Origin: Paracoccus kondratievae
GTDB lineage: Bacteria; Pseudomonadota; Alphaproteobacteria; Rhodobacterales; Rhodobacteraceae
Reading direction: 5' to 3'
Assembly (NCBI RefSeq): GCF_009301415.1
Contig: NZ_CP045072.1
Coordinates: 735,001-799,000 of the forward strand
Length of the DNA: 64,000 bases
Shown here: piece by piece, positions 1 through 11,209 of the stretch
How positions within the stretch are numbered: the first letter of the stretch is position 1
Layout: the number at the start of each line of letters is the position of its first letter
Notes under the pieces: generated by a model
The model's input: the letters and a program-made list of their open reading frames with translations, nothing else
Database searches by the model: none
Told to the model about the DNA's origin: nothing
Position numbers and translations under genes: made by a program

Positions 1-1733
<1,733 letters not shown>

Positions 1734-1837
1734 GATCCGGAAGAAGACAGACCAGAAAAAACTACCTGCACGTCAGCTTCCAAAAAGCATCCTTGGACAA
1801 CCAACCCGAATGGGTCACGCCGATACGCTCCTTTCCC

Positions 1838-1956
1838 GGTCTGGTGGCTTTAGCACGAGCGAAACACCCGATCCCATCCCGAACTCGGCAGTTAAGCGCC
1901 GTAGCGCCAATGGTACTGCGTCAAAAGACGTGGGAGAGTAGGTCACCGCCAGACCT
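1838..1956 (+). rRNA. rrf: 5S ribosomal RNA
   Basis: About 118 nt with the expected 5S layout: ends ggtctggtgg and ccgccagacc pair as helix I, and internal cccgatcccatcccgaactc and the loop-E/helix-IV region are recognisable. It follows 23S by about 100 nt and precedes the initiator tRNA by about 30 nt, the usual distal end of an alphaproteobacterial rrn operon. Ends are set by helix I and may be off by one or two bases. Confidence 0.95.
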
Positions 1957-1987
1957 GGAAAGAAGCGTAACTCTCTCAACAAACTAC

Positions 1988-3718
<1,731 letters not shown>

Positions 3719-3744
3719 CGGTCGATCCTTTCAAAACTCCATGG

Positions 3745-4170
3745 TCAGCGGCGCACGGCACCGCTCTTCTTTGCGCGGGCCAGTTCGAGGAAGTTGGCCC
3801 TGATCTTCGCAAACAGCCCCGGCGGGATGAAACCATAGGCAAACTCGCCCCGCCTGCCGGGAACCTGCGACAGCCCGCCATTGGGCCATTCGTCGATGTT
3901 ATGCTCCGAGACGATCACCCAGCTCGGCGCGTCGTCGAGGCCGATGGCCTGCTTCACCTTCGCCGGGATCTCGATGCCGACCGTATCGCCGGAAGGCGGC
4001 GTGTGGGTGATCGGTAGCAGCACCACATGGCGCGGGCGCACAAGCGCATCGGTCGCGGCGACGAGGCAGGCCGGGCGGTCCTTGCCCTGATCCTGGCCGG
4101 CGGCAGCCTCATGCGTCCAGAGGTAATCGTAGCGGAGGACGAGGCCGGGCTTCGGTTCAGGGATCGCCAC
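3745..4170 (-). CDS. PemK/MazF-like toxin of a type II toxin-antitoxin pair
   Basis: 141 aa. The pattern of an early PGLVLRYDYLW segment, a central HVVLLPITH strand and a later WVIVSEHN strand resembles the SH3-like barrel of the PemK/MazF group, which usually cut RNA. The similarity is by eye and moderate, and some relatives are annotated only as hypothetical. The strongest support is context: it starts 10 bp after a Phd/YefM-type antitoxin on the same strand, the usual antitoxin-first order. Placement next to the recombinase suggests a role in keeping the ICE in the population. Confidence 0.7.
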   Translation of the reverse strand: MAIPEPKPGLVLRYDYLWTHEAAAGQDQGKDRPACLVAATDALVRPRHVVLLPITHTPPSGDTVGIEIPAKVKQAIGLDDAPSWVIVSEHNIDEWPNGGLSQVPGRRGEFAYGFIPPGLFAKIRANFLELARAKKSGAVRR

Positions 4171-4180
4171 GTCGCCCGCC

Positions 4181-4435
4181 TTACTTCAACAGGTCGTCGA
4201 GGTGGGCATGTTCGGGGTCCATCTCGGCCCGCTCCACGGCGTCGATGACAACATCGGCGGCATCCGCCGTGCGGTGCGTCCGCTGCGCGGCGGCGCGGAG
4301 CCAGTCGTAGTGGTCGGCGGTCATCAGCACGAACTCGCGGCGGCCGTGCCGGGTGATCTCCACCGGCTCGCGCTGCGCCTGATGCTGGAACTCGCCGAAC
4401 TTGCGCTGGAATTCGAGGGAACCGACTGTCGGCAT
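4181..4435 (-). CDS. Phd/YefM-family antitoxin
   Basis: 84 aa from the ATG at 4435; an in-frame ATG three codons upstream (4444) is possible but would sit directly on the Shine-Dalgarno-like aaagga, which is well spaced for 4435. The N-terminal half (EFQRKFGEFQHQAQREPVEI, then HGRREFVLM and the HYDWL end) is the Phd/YefM DNA-binding fold: an early helix, the repair of a beta hairpin around 'ITRHGR', then a C-terminal acidic tail (ERAEMDPEHAHLDDLLK) expected to wrap and neutralise the toxin. Such antitoxins repress their own promoter, and palindromes lie immediately upstream. Confidence 0.82.
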   Translation of the reverse strand: MPTVGSLEFQRKFGEFQHQAQREPVEITRHGRREFVLMTADHYDWLRAAAQRTHRTADAADVVIDAVERAEMDPEHAHLDDLLK

Positions 4436-4463
4436 GGCTGGCATCCTTTCGATTGGGATACCT

Positions 4464-4492
4464 GAATTATACGTGTAATTCGTGTTATTACA
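4464..4492. promoter_or_regulatory. overlapping palindromes upstream of the toxin-antitoxin genes (likely operator)
   Basis: 4464-4481 reads gaattatacgtgtaattc, an 18-bp palindrome with a single mismatched pair. Overlapping it, 4474-4492 has tgtaat and attaca arms separated by 7 bp. The sites begin about 29 bp upstream of the antitoxin start, where Phd-type antitoxins bind to autorepress. The AT-rich composition stands out from its surroundings and fits a promoter. Confidence 0.6.
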
Positions 4493-4501
4493 AGGATGGA
4501 G

Positions 4502-4699
4502 TTACGCATCCTCGCCTGCCGGGCGCTTCTTCTGCGCCCTGCGTTCCAGCGCGATCTTGCGCTCGAACTGCTCGCGGGCGATCTGGCGGCCGATCAGCCG
4601 GGCGAGGGAGCGGATGGCTGCATCGGCGCGCGCAGGTTCGTTCCGGCCTGCTTCCGGTCCTATGACCTCGATGCTGATCCTGTCGCGTTTGAGCGCCAT
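4502..4699 (-). CDS. small conserved-looking hypothetical protein
   Basis: 65 aa starting MALKRDRISIEVIG. The longer open frame to 4867 is less likely because its extra N-terminal part (SPDYRPSLFYATVSH...) looks non-coding and runs through the probable promoter of the divergent gene at 4848. The protein has one charged helix (RLIGRQIAREQFERKIALERRA) and a basic C-terminus, and no domain I recognise. It sits just upstream of the antitoxin operator and may belong to the ICE maintenance region. Confidence 0.5.
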   Translation of the reverse strand: MALKRDRISIEVIGPEAGRNEPARADAAIRSLARLIGRQIAREQFERKIALERRAQKKRPAGEDA

Positions 4700-4847
4700 C
4701 GTCTCCGAAATTCCCTTGCCCGGAAGGGGCAGGGGCCATCGAAGAACCGCTCGCGCATGAAAGAAAAGCCCCGCATCGTAGCCGTGCGGCATATGGGATA
4801 CTGTAGCGTAAAATAGGGACGGTCTGTAATCGGGAGAGCATCGCGCA

Positions 4848-5078
4848 ATGGAGATCGACAAGGACAAGATCGACGATGCGATTCTCGCGCTGCTCTACCT
4901 GACGCTCGACCGGGACGGCCGCGCATGGAAGGGATTCGACTGGAGCGCGATGAACCGGCTGCACGAGAAAGGCTTCATCGGCGATCCGGTCAACAAGGCG
5001 AAATCCGTCTGGCTCACCGACGAGGGGATCGCCAGATCGGAGCAGCTCTTCCGCGAAATGTTCACGGTCGAGAAGTGA
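4848..5078 (+). CDS. DUF6429 family protein
   Basis: 76 aa, start MEIDKDKIDDAILALLYL. The sequence matches the DUF6429 pattern from end to end (helical N-terminus, then GRAWKGFDWSAMNRLHEKG and AKSVWLTDEG). The last part resembles a winged-helix wing (VWLTDEGIARSEQLF), as in small DNA-binding proteins, but no function is established. It is a common accessory gene on alphaproteobacterial elements. Confidence 0.8.
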   Translation: MEIDKDKIDDAILALLYLTLDRDGRAWKGFDWSAMNRLHEKGFIGDPVNKAKSVWLTDEGIARSEQLFREMFTVEK

Positions 5079-5090
5079 ACCTGACGGGCT

Positions 5091-5393
5091 TCAATGCCGA
5101 TTGAGCCGGGTCTGCTCCGCGACCGCCTGCTCCAGAATCCGCTTGTAGCCGGTTTTCGTCATCCATCGCGCGCGGGCCAGATGGCTTTCCCAGCAGCGCC
5201 GCGTGCGCGCCGGATCGTTGGAAGGATCACGGTGCAGGACAATCTGCGCCACCTCGGTCCAGTCCGCGCCTTCCGCATCCGCGTCGAGCAGGCGCAGATA
5301 GGTCACGAAATGCTCTTCGTCGTAGGTCGTGATGTCGGGGCCGGTCGGTGCTTCGTCCTCGACATCGGGGTCCAGTTCCGGCTGGACACGCAT
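5091..5393 (-). CDS. DUF2285-like small protein
   Basis: 100 aa, start MRVQPELDPDVEDE. An acidic N-terminus is followed by a compact helical region (TYDEEHFVTYLRLLDADAEG, then WTEVAQIVLHRDP and SHLARARWMTKTGYKRIL) that I recognise as the DUF2285 type seen in many alphaproteobacterial ICEs and plasmids. These proteins often look like DNA-binding regulators, but no function is shown. It converges with the DUF6429 gene, with only 12 bp between the two stop codons. Confidence 0.72.
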   Translation of the reverse strand: MRVQPELDPDVEDEAPTGPDITTYDEEHFVTYLRLLDADAEGADWTEVAQIVLHRDPSNDPARTRRCWESHLARARWMTKTGYKRILEQAVAEQTRLNRH

Positions 5394-5890
5394 CGGTTCG
5401 TCTCCCTGCTTCTCGGAATGGTGTCCGCGGTGCGCCCCCGCAAACCATCCTTGTCACCCTGGTGATCGGGGAGTTCGAAACCGTCACGAAACGGCCCCGT
5501 GGCCTTTAGGCGGGTAGCCCTGGACATGCGCCACGGGCTCCCCGACCATAAGGTCAAGGAGTGTGGTGCCGTTCTGGCCAGCACCAGCCATTCGTGAGGG
5601 GTTTCGAAGCCCCGGAGCAGCGCGTCTGCTCTGCGCTCAATCTATCCGGTCGGAGGCCGAAAGTAACCCGGTTTGTGAAGGCAAGAGCTAAGGGCTTTGC
5701 CCTCGCGCACCGCAAGAAAACTCTTTGCCCTTTCGCGGCATAAACGGCCTGCTCCCCGCAAGCGGGTCCCCTCCATTTATTCCACGAACCAAAGACTTCT
5801 CTTGCGCCTTGCTACCCCTGGCTCGCCGCCGGGCAAGGGTTCAGGAGCGGCGCTTCGCTGCTCTGAACCCAAAATCCAAAGGACAGAGAC
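5394..5890. other. intergenic stretch with a strong leader hairpin, no gene supported
   Basis: No reading frame here looks coding on either strand. The clearest structure is an imperfect hairpin at 5837-5870, arms gggttcag and ctgaaccc with further pairing inside (agcggc against gctgct). It ends about 12 bases before the aaagga Shine-Dalgarno of the methylase at 5891, so it would lie in that gene's leader. A second short palindrome lies near 5599-5614. The rest looks like spacer between convergent and divergent units. Confidence 0.5.
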
Positions 5891-6568
5891 ATGACCGGCA
5901 ACGCCAACACCCCCCGCAATATGATTTTCAATGGCGATTGCATCGACGTGATGCGGTCTTTCGACAGGGGAGCGGTTGATTTCATCCTGACCGATCCGCC
6001 TTATCTTGTGAACTATCGCAGCCGCGACGGCAGGAAGGTGGCGAACGACGACAATTCCCGTTGGCTTCGCCCCGCCTTCAACCAGATGCACCGCGTTTTG
6101 AAGGATGGAGGTTTCGCCGTTTCCTTCTACGGCTGGAACAAGGTGGATTTGTTCATGGACGCATGGAAGGCGGCCGGCTTCCGCATTGTCGGGCATATCG
6201 TTTTCCGCAAGCGTTATGCGTCGTCGGCGAAGTTCCTGCGCTACCAGCACGAACAGGCTTATTTGCTGGCGAAGGGCAATGTTTCCCTTCCCGAAAACCC
6301 CATCCCGGACGTGATCGACTTCCCCTATGCGGGCAACAAGCTGCATCCGACGCAAAAGCCGGTCGAGGCGTTGCGCCCGTTGATCGAGGCTTTCACGAAG
6401 CCCGGCGACCTGGTGCTGGACCCGTTCAGCGGCAGCGGTTCGACACTGGCGGCGGCGCAGCAGCTCGGCCGCGACTGGACCGGCATCGAGCTGGACAGCC
6501 GACACCACCAGACGGCCAGCAAGCGGCTTGCCTGGATGCAGCAGCAGCGCGAACGGGCGGCGGCTTAG
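5891..6568 (+). CDS. site-specific DNA adenine (N6) methyltransferase
   Basis: 225 aa, ATG preceded by aaagga. The catalytic motif IV is TDPPY (Asp35-Tyr38) and the AdoMet-binding motif I is DPFSGSGST near residue 178, coming after motif IV, which is the order of beta-class N6-adenine/N4-cytosine methylases such as CcrM relatives. LHPTQKPVEALRPLIEAF is the family's conserved C-terminal block. The reaction is transfer of a methyl group from AdoMet to a base in a specific site. No restriction endonuclease is adjacent, so it is an orphan methylase, perhaps protecting the ICE from host restriction. Confidence 0.92.
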   Translation: MTGNANTPRNMIFNGDCIDVMRSFDRGAVDFILTDPPYLVNYRSRDGRKVANDDNSRWLRPAFNQMHRVLKDGGFAVSFYGWNKVDLFMDAWKAAGFRIVGHIVFRKRYASSAKFLRYQHEQAYLLAKGNVSLPENPIPDVIDFPYAGNKLHPTQKPVEALRPLIEAFTKPGDLVLDPFSGSGSTLAAAQQLGRDWTGIELDSRHHQTASKRLAWMQQQRERAAA

Positions 6569-6648
6569 ATCGCCCCTTTCCCCCGGACATATGCGCCCGT
6601 TTGAGCGGCGGGCGCATCACCCTCACCATTAATATGAAAGGGCATGAT

Positions 6649-6939
6649 ATGCGCTGGATTGTTACGGTTGACCATCATGGCGGCTGCATCGGCATGGGAG
6701 AGGACGCGGACGGCGTTCCTACCCGTGGCGCCCCCGAGCAGGGCGACGCCCTGCCGATGGAGTTCCGTCTATACGAAGCAAGCGGGAATCTTCTCTTTGA
6801 AGGCCGTTGCGGCGACATTGATGCGGATTGGTGGCATGGCTTCGAGCCGCTGAATTACCTATGGCAGCCGTTCCGTTGCCGCCGCCTGTCCTATCGGCGC
6901 GCGGGGACGGATGAGCCGTGGCGCTGGCTGCGCCCGTAG
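6649..6939 (+). CDS. hypothetical protein
   Basis: 96 aa. The start at 6649 (MRWIVTVDHHGG) is chosen because gaaaggg lies 6 bases upstream; an ATG at 6634 lacks a ribosome-binding site. The protein is rich in Trp, Gly and acidic residues (DADWWHGFEPLNYLW) and ends with a basic stretch (CRRLSYRRAG). I recognise no domain. It follows the methylase on the same strand with an 80-bp gap and may be cotranscribed. Confidence 0.55.
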   Translation: MRWIVTVDHHGGCIGMGEDADGVPTRGAPEQGDALPMEFRLYEASGNLLFEGRCGDIDADWWHGFEPLNYLWQPFRCRRLSYRRAGTDEPWRWLRP

Positions 6940-6964
6940 GATAACCGCAAGACCGAAACACTAG

Positions 6965-6992
6965 GGCCGCCGATCCAGATGGACCGGCGGCC
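6965..6992 (+). terminator. GC-rich hairpin, possible terminator
   Basis: Perfect 8-bp arms ggccgccg (6965-6972) and cggcggcc (6985-6992), with extra pairing inside the loop (tcc/gga). It begins 26 bp after the stop of the preceding gene. There is no T-run after it, so it may be a processing or pausing structure rather than an intrinsic terminator. The following 200 bp up to 7204 hold another GC-rich hairpin (about 7039-7060) and AT-rich, promoter-like DNA from about 7105. Confidence 0.4.
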
Positions 6993-7204
6993 TTCGCGTG
7001 TCCGGGCGCCGCCGCGCCGAAAAAATCGCGCTCGCCGGGCCTCGCGCCCGGCTCGCCGGCTCTTGCCAGAGCCGAAAAAGAAGCTGGCGCTGATAAGGCC
7101 GGACTCTCACTATATAATGCCAGCCTTGCTAGTTTTATTCTGGCGTTTCCCTGACTCTTTACTTCTGGCGCAGGCTTTCAGCGCCCGGATAAAGAGGTGA
7201 CGCC

Positions 7205-7991
7205 ATGCTGTCAGGCATAGATTGGCGTGCATCGGTGGCCTACAGGCACGCAAAGACAATCCCCGCCGCCGGTTTCGCCTGGGAATATCTGAGACGCGAT
7301 GATGAATATCATCAAGACTTCCGGGCTATTTCGCGCATGAAGAATCCGACAGGCTCCCGGCTCGATGCGTTCACACGACGCTGGGGGTTGCGATTTCCCC
7401 TGCGATCCTGAAACGCTCGCCGACCGGCAGTCCCAATTCTGGATTCCGAGCCTTCAGCCCCAGGCCGTCATGTTGTCGCCAGCCCCCGAGCCTACCAGCC
7501 CGGAGGCGCCGACATTCACGCTGGCCCATCTCGACGGCCTCGATCTGCGCCGCGCGGATGATGGCTGGCATGGACTCTGGCGGGTGGATGGCGTCGCGCA
7601 TCAGTTCTGGCTTCCCGAGGCGGTCCCCGACGCCGCAGCGTTCTATGCCGTCACCTTGCCGATGGATTCCTTTCTCGAGCTGCGCGCCCATGCGGCGCGG
7701 CGCTTGTGGAGATCCCTGAACGGTCGCACGCCTGGCCCGGATTTCCGCGCCATGCCGTCGCAGATGCGCCAGTTTCATATTCTCTCCCTGCGCGCGCTTG
7801 ACGCCAAACTACATGGCGAAAGCCATCGCACCATCGGCGAAGTGCTGCTCGGGTTTCGCGGCGACAATATCGATTGGGAAAGCGATCCGCGCCGCAACAA
7901 GGTCCGCCGCCTGGTCGCCCATGGTCTTGCCATGATGAAAGGCGGCTACCGGCTGCTGTTGCACTATCCGATCAAGCGTCGGCACGAATAA
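7205..7991 (+). pseudogene. DUF6499/DUF2285 regulator-like gene, split by a +1 frameshift at 7397-7400
   Basis: The first frame (7205-7411, start MLSGIDW after gaggtg) gives the DUF6499-type N-terminal region (YLRRDDEYHQDF, RRWGLRF). The rest (about 7401-7991) continues in another frame with SQFWIPSLQPQAVML and a DUF2285 C-terminal domain (FRAMPSQMRQFHILSLRALD ... WESDPRRNKVRRLV). Removing one C from the four-C run at 7397-7400 joins the two halves into one protein of about 260 aa, the normal length for this family. These proteins are probable DNA-binding regulators found beside repA in ICEs. Either the gene is broken, the run is miscounted, or the C-terminal half is re-initiated. Confidence 0.75.
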
Positions 7992-8136
7992 CCGCCACCT
8001 CGTTGAAGCCCGCACAACCGGGCCGTCAAAGTATAGTCGCAACTACAGCCCTGCACGGATCGCCGATCCCTCGCCACGGTTCGCTTCAGCCCGCTGCCGC
8101 CGCTGACGGCAGCCTGAACGAACCCGAGGTGATCCC

Positions 8137-8406
8137 ATGCCCGACCCGCTGGCGGACCTGCCGCCGAGATTCCTGCACACCAAGGAAGCCGCCTATTTCC
8201 TCGGCCTCTCGCGCCGAACCCTTGAGAAGCATCGGACCTATGGCACCGGCCCGGTTTACCGCAAGGTCGGTGGCCGCGTCCTCTATGCCATCCGCGATCT
8301 GGAAGCCTGGACCGAGGCCGGCGCCCGCACATGCACACGGGACAAGGAGGCCGGCACGGTCTTTCCCCCGCATCGGCCCACACCCGAAGAACGGGACCGG
8401 CACTGA
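8137..8406 (+). CDS. AlpA/excisionase-like helix-turn-helix protein
   Basis: 89 aa. FLHTKEAAYFLGLSRRTLEK is a MerR-like (HTH_17) DNA-binding helix-turn-helix and is followed by the expected VYRKVGGRVLYAIRDLEAW wing. Small proteins of this type act as recombination directionality factors or as regulators. Its stop codon abuts the start of the repA-like gene, so the two are almost certainly cotranscribed. For a serine recombinase ICE the excision factor is often unrelated, so a regulatory role is equally possible. Confidence 0.8.
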   Translation: MPDPLADLPPRFLHTKEAAYFLGLSRRTLEKHRTYGTGPVYRKVGGRVLYAIRDLEAWTEAGARTCTRDKEAGTVFPPHRPTPEERDRH

Positions 8407-9435
8407 ATGTCGCGGGACGACGATGACAGCCCCGCCCGGCCGGAGGGCGCCAGCGAGCGCAGCTGTCTCGACCCGTTCATCGTGGCGACCGGCGACGCGC
8501 CGCCGCGCGACCAGCGCGACTTGATGGAACGGCCCTTCTTCTCGCTGGCCAAGCGCCCGCGTACCACGCCGATCCTTTATCGGGCCGCCGATGTAGAGGT
8601 GCAGGTCTTCGCCATGCCCGAACACGGCATGGCGACGATCTGGGACGCGGACGTTCTGATATGGGCCGCTTCGCAGATCGTCGCGGCCGAGAACAACGGT
8701 TTCACCACGTCGCGCTTCTTCCGCTTCATGCCCTATCAGCTCCTGCGCGCTATCGGGCGGGCGACGGGCAACCGGGATTACCTGCTGCTCAAGGCCGCGC
8801 TCGCGCGGCTGCAATCCACCGTCATCGCCACGACTATCCGAAACGGCGCGCATTGGCGGCGGCGGCAATTCTCATGGATCAACGAATGGGAGGAATTGAC
8901 GACACGCGGCGGCCGCGTCGAGGGCATGGAGTTCGTCCTGCCCGAGTGGTTCTACGCCAGCGTCCTGGACCGTTCCCTGGTCCTGACCATTGACCCGGCC
9001 TATTTCCGGCTGACAGGCGGTATCGAGCGATGGCTGTATCGCGTCGCCCGCAAACACGCCGGACGCCAGCCCGAGGGCTGGGTGTTCGAGGTTTCCCACC
9101 TTCACCAGAAATCCGGCAGCCTCGCGCGACCGTCCGACTTCGCGCTCGACTTGCGCCGGATCGCGGCGAGCCAATCGCTGCCCGGCTATCGGCTCCAGAT
9201 CGAGCGGGAGGACGGGCGCGAACTGCTGCGTTTCCTTCCCGAAAATCCATCCACAGTGCCTGTGGATAACCATGTGAATCCTATCGGGACATTAGGCGCA
9301 CGAAGTATCGGGACATTAGGCGCAAATCTCGCCGCGCACTCTATAGAAGAATCTAACAAAGAATCTAACTCTTCTTCTTTGACGCGCGCACACGCGAGGC
9401 GTGGTGCCGGTGCCGTGCCGCGAGGTGCGCCATGA
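8407..9435 (+). CDS. repA: RepA-like replication initiator protein
   Basis: 342 aa. The core (about residues 35-270; RPRTTPILYRAADVEVQVFA, then the FRFMPYQLLRAIGR segment and the RWLYRVARKHAG segment) is the replication initiator protein A family, winged-helix proteins that bind iterons. Many alphaproteobacterial ICEs carry it, probably to replicate the excised circle. The C-terminal 60 residues are low in conservation and contain a short duplication (IGTLGARS/IGTLGAN) encoded by origin-like repeats. It starts immediately at the stop of the HTH gene and overlaps the C5 methylase start by 4 bp (ATGA). Confidence 0.88.
   Translation: MSRDDDDSPARPEGASERSCLDPFIVATGDAPPRDQRDLMERPFFSLAKRPRTTPILYRAADVEVQVFAMPEHGMATIWDADVLIWAASQIVAAENNGFTTSRFFRFMPYQLLRAIGRATGNRDYLLLKAALARLQSTVIATTIRNGAHWRRRQFSWINEWEELTTRGGRVEGMEFVLPEWFYASVLDRSLVLTIDPAYFRLTGGIERWLYRVARKHAGRQPEGWVFEVSHLHQKSGSLARPSDFALDLRRIAASQSLPGYRLQIEREDGRELLRFLPENPSTVPVDNHVNPIGTLGARSIGTLGANLAAHSIEESNKESNSSSLTRAHARRGAGAVPRGAP
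9261..9390. other. origin-like cluster inside repA (DnaA box, two 19-bp repeats, AT-rich tract)
   Basis: 9261-9269 is tgtggataa, a perfect DnaA box on the minus strand, forming part of the inverted repeat tccacag/ctgtgga. Two copies of tatcgggacattaggcgca follow at 9282-9300 and 9306-9324, spaced 24 bp. Next is an AT-rich stretch (about 9340-9390) with a repeated gaatctaac. DnaA box, direct repeats and AT-rich DNA together are the parts of an iteron origin. Only two repeats are seen, so this remains a candidate. Confidence 0.55.
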
Positions 9436-10694
9436 TGCGTGCGCTCGACCTCTTCAGCGCCGCGGCGGGCGGCTGGTCGCTCGGCCTGCACCGCGCCGGC
9501 TTCGTCACCATCGCCGCCTGCGAAATCGTCGAATGGCGGCGCATCCTTTACGCAGAGAACAATCCCCATGTCAGACTCTACGAGGACGTGCGCGGACTCA
9601 CGGCAGCTCGCCTTGTTTCCGACCTTGGAATCCTGCCCGACATCATCGTCGGCAGCCCACCCTGCCAGGATATCTCCAGCGCCAACACCAAGGGCAAAGG
9701 CATCGAGGGCGAGCGATCGGGCCTCTATCTCGAAGCCGTCCGCCTGGTCGGAGATTGCCGCCCTCGCTGGTTCGCTTTTGAGAATAGCCCTAATCTCAGA
9801 ACTCGCGGCGCTGACCGGCTGCTCGATGAGCTGGAAACGCTCGGCTACGCCGTCGAGCCGTGCGTGGTGGGTGCTGACAGCGTTGGCGCCAACCATGTCC
9901 GCAAGCGGTCATGGCTCATCGGTTATGACCCCGGCCAGCTTGCCGACACCCGTGTCGCAATCCCAGCAGGGTGGCATCCGTCTGGAGGGTGGTTCTGGCG
10001 CGCGCAGGGCGATGAAGGAATCGGGCCTCTACGACCTGTTCCGCAGGCAGACCCTCGCGACGCCGAGGAAATCGGATGCGGATCGCGGTGGCAGGGGCGA
10101 CGTGTTGAGCCAGTTGCAGGGCCATGCCAGCCGCCATGCGGGCATGATGCCGACGCCGGTGAAGCCGAATGGCGGCCGCAGGTTGAGCGCGCAGGAGATC
10201 GAGACGGGACGCCGGGCGAATGGCGCGAAGGCGCAGATCGACACGCCGAACCTGTTGCGCCATGCGGCGGAAATCCTGCCGACGCCGACGAAGCGCGACA
10301 GCCGCATGGACGGCTGGAGTCCGGCCTACGACCGCAGGAAATCCCCGACGATGGACGCGGTGATGGATGGCGCGATGACGGATCGCGCGCCGGACAAATG
10401 GGCGGGCGCGCGGGCGCTGGCGGTGATGTTGCGGAACCATGGGCTGACTGGAACGGCGGCCTTGCCCATCACCTACGGCTGGATGATGGGCTTTCCGCCT
10501 GGGTGGCTGACATGCGCATTGCGCTCGGCAGTCGCAAAGGGACGGCTGCGGCCAGCCTGATCGTCGAAGCCTTCGGCGACGCCGTTCTTCCGCAAATCCC
10601 CGAAGCCATCGGCCGCGCCATCCTGCGCACCGAAGCCGCGCTCGACGCCGTGCTGGTGCGCTCCACCCCCGAGATTCCCGGAGACGAATCATGA
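9432..10694 (+). CDS. C5-cytosine DNA methyltransferase with a frame-shifted middle section
   Basis: The uninterrupted frame gives 420 aa with motif I DLFSAAAGG at the N-terminus, the catalytic SPPCQD (Cys78) and the C-terminal motif X-like EAFGDAVLPQIPEAIGRAIL. Between about 9930 and 10530, however, the +1 frame has the coding look: strong G/C at third positions, repeated LPTPT/LPTPV blocks and a WMMGFPPGWL motif typical of C5 methylases. One extra C in the run at 9929-9932 and one missing base near 10540 would explain it. As read, the target-recognition part is replaced by unrelated Asp/Gly/Arg-rich sequence. The gene overlaps repA by 4 bp; no partner nuclease is adjacent. Confidence 0.8.
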   Translation: MMRALDLFSAAAGGWSLGLHRAGFVTIAACEIVEWRRILYAENNPHVRLYEDVRGLTAARLVSDLGILPDIIVGSPPCQDISSANTKGKGIEGERSGLYLEAVRLVGDCRPRWFAFENSPNLRTRGADRLLDELETLGYAVEPCVVGADSVGANHVRKRSWLIGYDPGQLADTRVAIPAGWHPSGGWFWRAQGDEGIGPLRPVPQADPRDAEEIGCGSRWQGRRVEPVAGPCQPPCGHDADAGEAEWRPQVERAGDRDGTPGEWREGADRHAEPVAPCGGNPADADEARQPHGRLESGLRPQEIPDDGRGDGWRDDGSRAGQMGGRAGAGGDVAEPWADWNGGLAHHLRLDDGLSAWVADMRIALGSRKGTAAASLIVEAFGDAVLPQIPEAIGRAILRTEAALDAVLVRSTPEIPGDES

Positions 10695-11209
10695 CCCGCC
10701 GCGCCCATCGCAGCGCGCACGGCCGTCCGCTGCCGGACGGACCCGCGCCTTTCACCACCCTGGTCGAACTCACCTTCGAGAAACGCAAGGTCGAGCACTG
10801 GATCAGGTTCGGCCGCAAGAGCTACGAACAGATCATCGACCGCCGCCGCAGCACCGTCGGCTTCGCGCCGGAAAGCATCTTCGCCTTCGTCCGATGGGCG
10901 AGCGGCGAGCATGGCACGGTCGTTTCGCGCATCGACATCGTGCGGGCCATCGGGCGCGGCGAACCATATCAAACGCTGCCCTTCGTGCGCCCCGGTGGCG
11001 AAATCCTGTTGCGGCTCGACGGCTGGCCGAAGGTGCAGCGCGCGCTGGCCGTGATCGACGCCGTGGAATCGCTCGGCCTCGACCCGGCCGAGGTATCGCC
11101 GGACTACTGGCGTCACGCGCACAACCGCCTGACCGCCAATCTGGAGCCGAGCGCCTACACGCCCGAACGTCATGCGGCATGGATCGGACGCCGGAGGATC
11201 GACCCATGA
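10691..11209 (+). CDS. DUF2840 domain-containing protein
   Basis: 172 aa. The pattern FTTLVELTFEKRKVEHWIRFG ... RRRSTVGFAPESIFAFVRW ... GEPYQTLPFVRPGGEILLRL is characteristic of DUF2840. Function is unknown; the family is found almost only in trb-type ICEs and plasmids of Proteobacteria, directly before the TraF peptidase. It overlaps the preceding methylase and the following traF gene by 4 bp each, so it is part of one translationally coupled operon (8137-13528). Confidence 0.85.
   Translation: MTRRAHRSAHGRPLPDGPAPFTTLVELTFEKRKVEHWIRFGRKSYEQIIDRRRSTVGFAPESIFAFVRWASGEHGTVVSRIDIVRAIGRGEPYQTLPFVRPGGEILLRLDGWPKVQRALAVIDAVESLGLDPAEVSPDYWRHAHNRLTANLEPSAYTPERHAAWIGRRRIDP

Noticed and set aside
4502..4867. 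Longer version of the small minus-strand protein with 56 extra N-terminal residues
   Set aside because: The extra part has no coding look and would cover the start and promoter region of the divergent DUF6429 gene.
9439..10560. Separate gene in the +1 frame of the C5 methylase
   Set aside because: Its first 165 residues are an out-of-frame shadow of the methylase N-terminus; only the middle is real, so it is explained by frameshifts in one gene.
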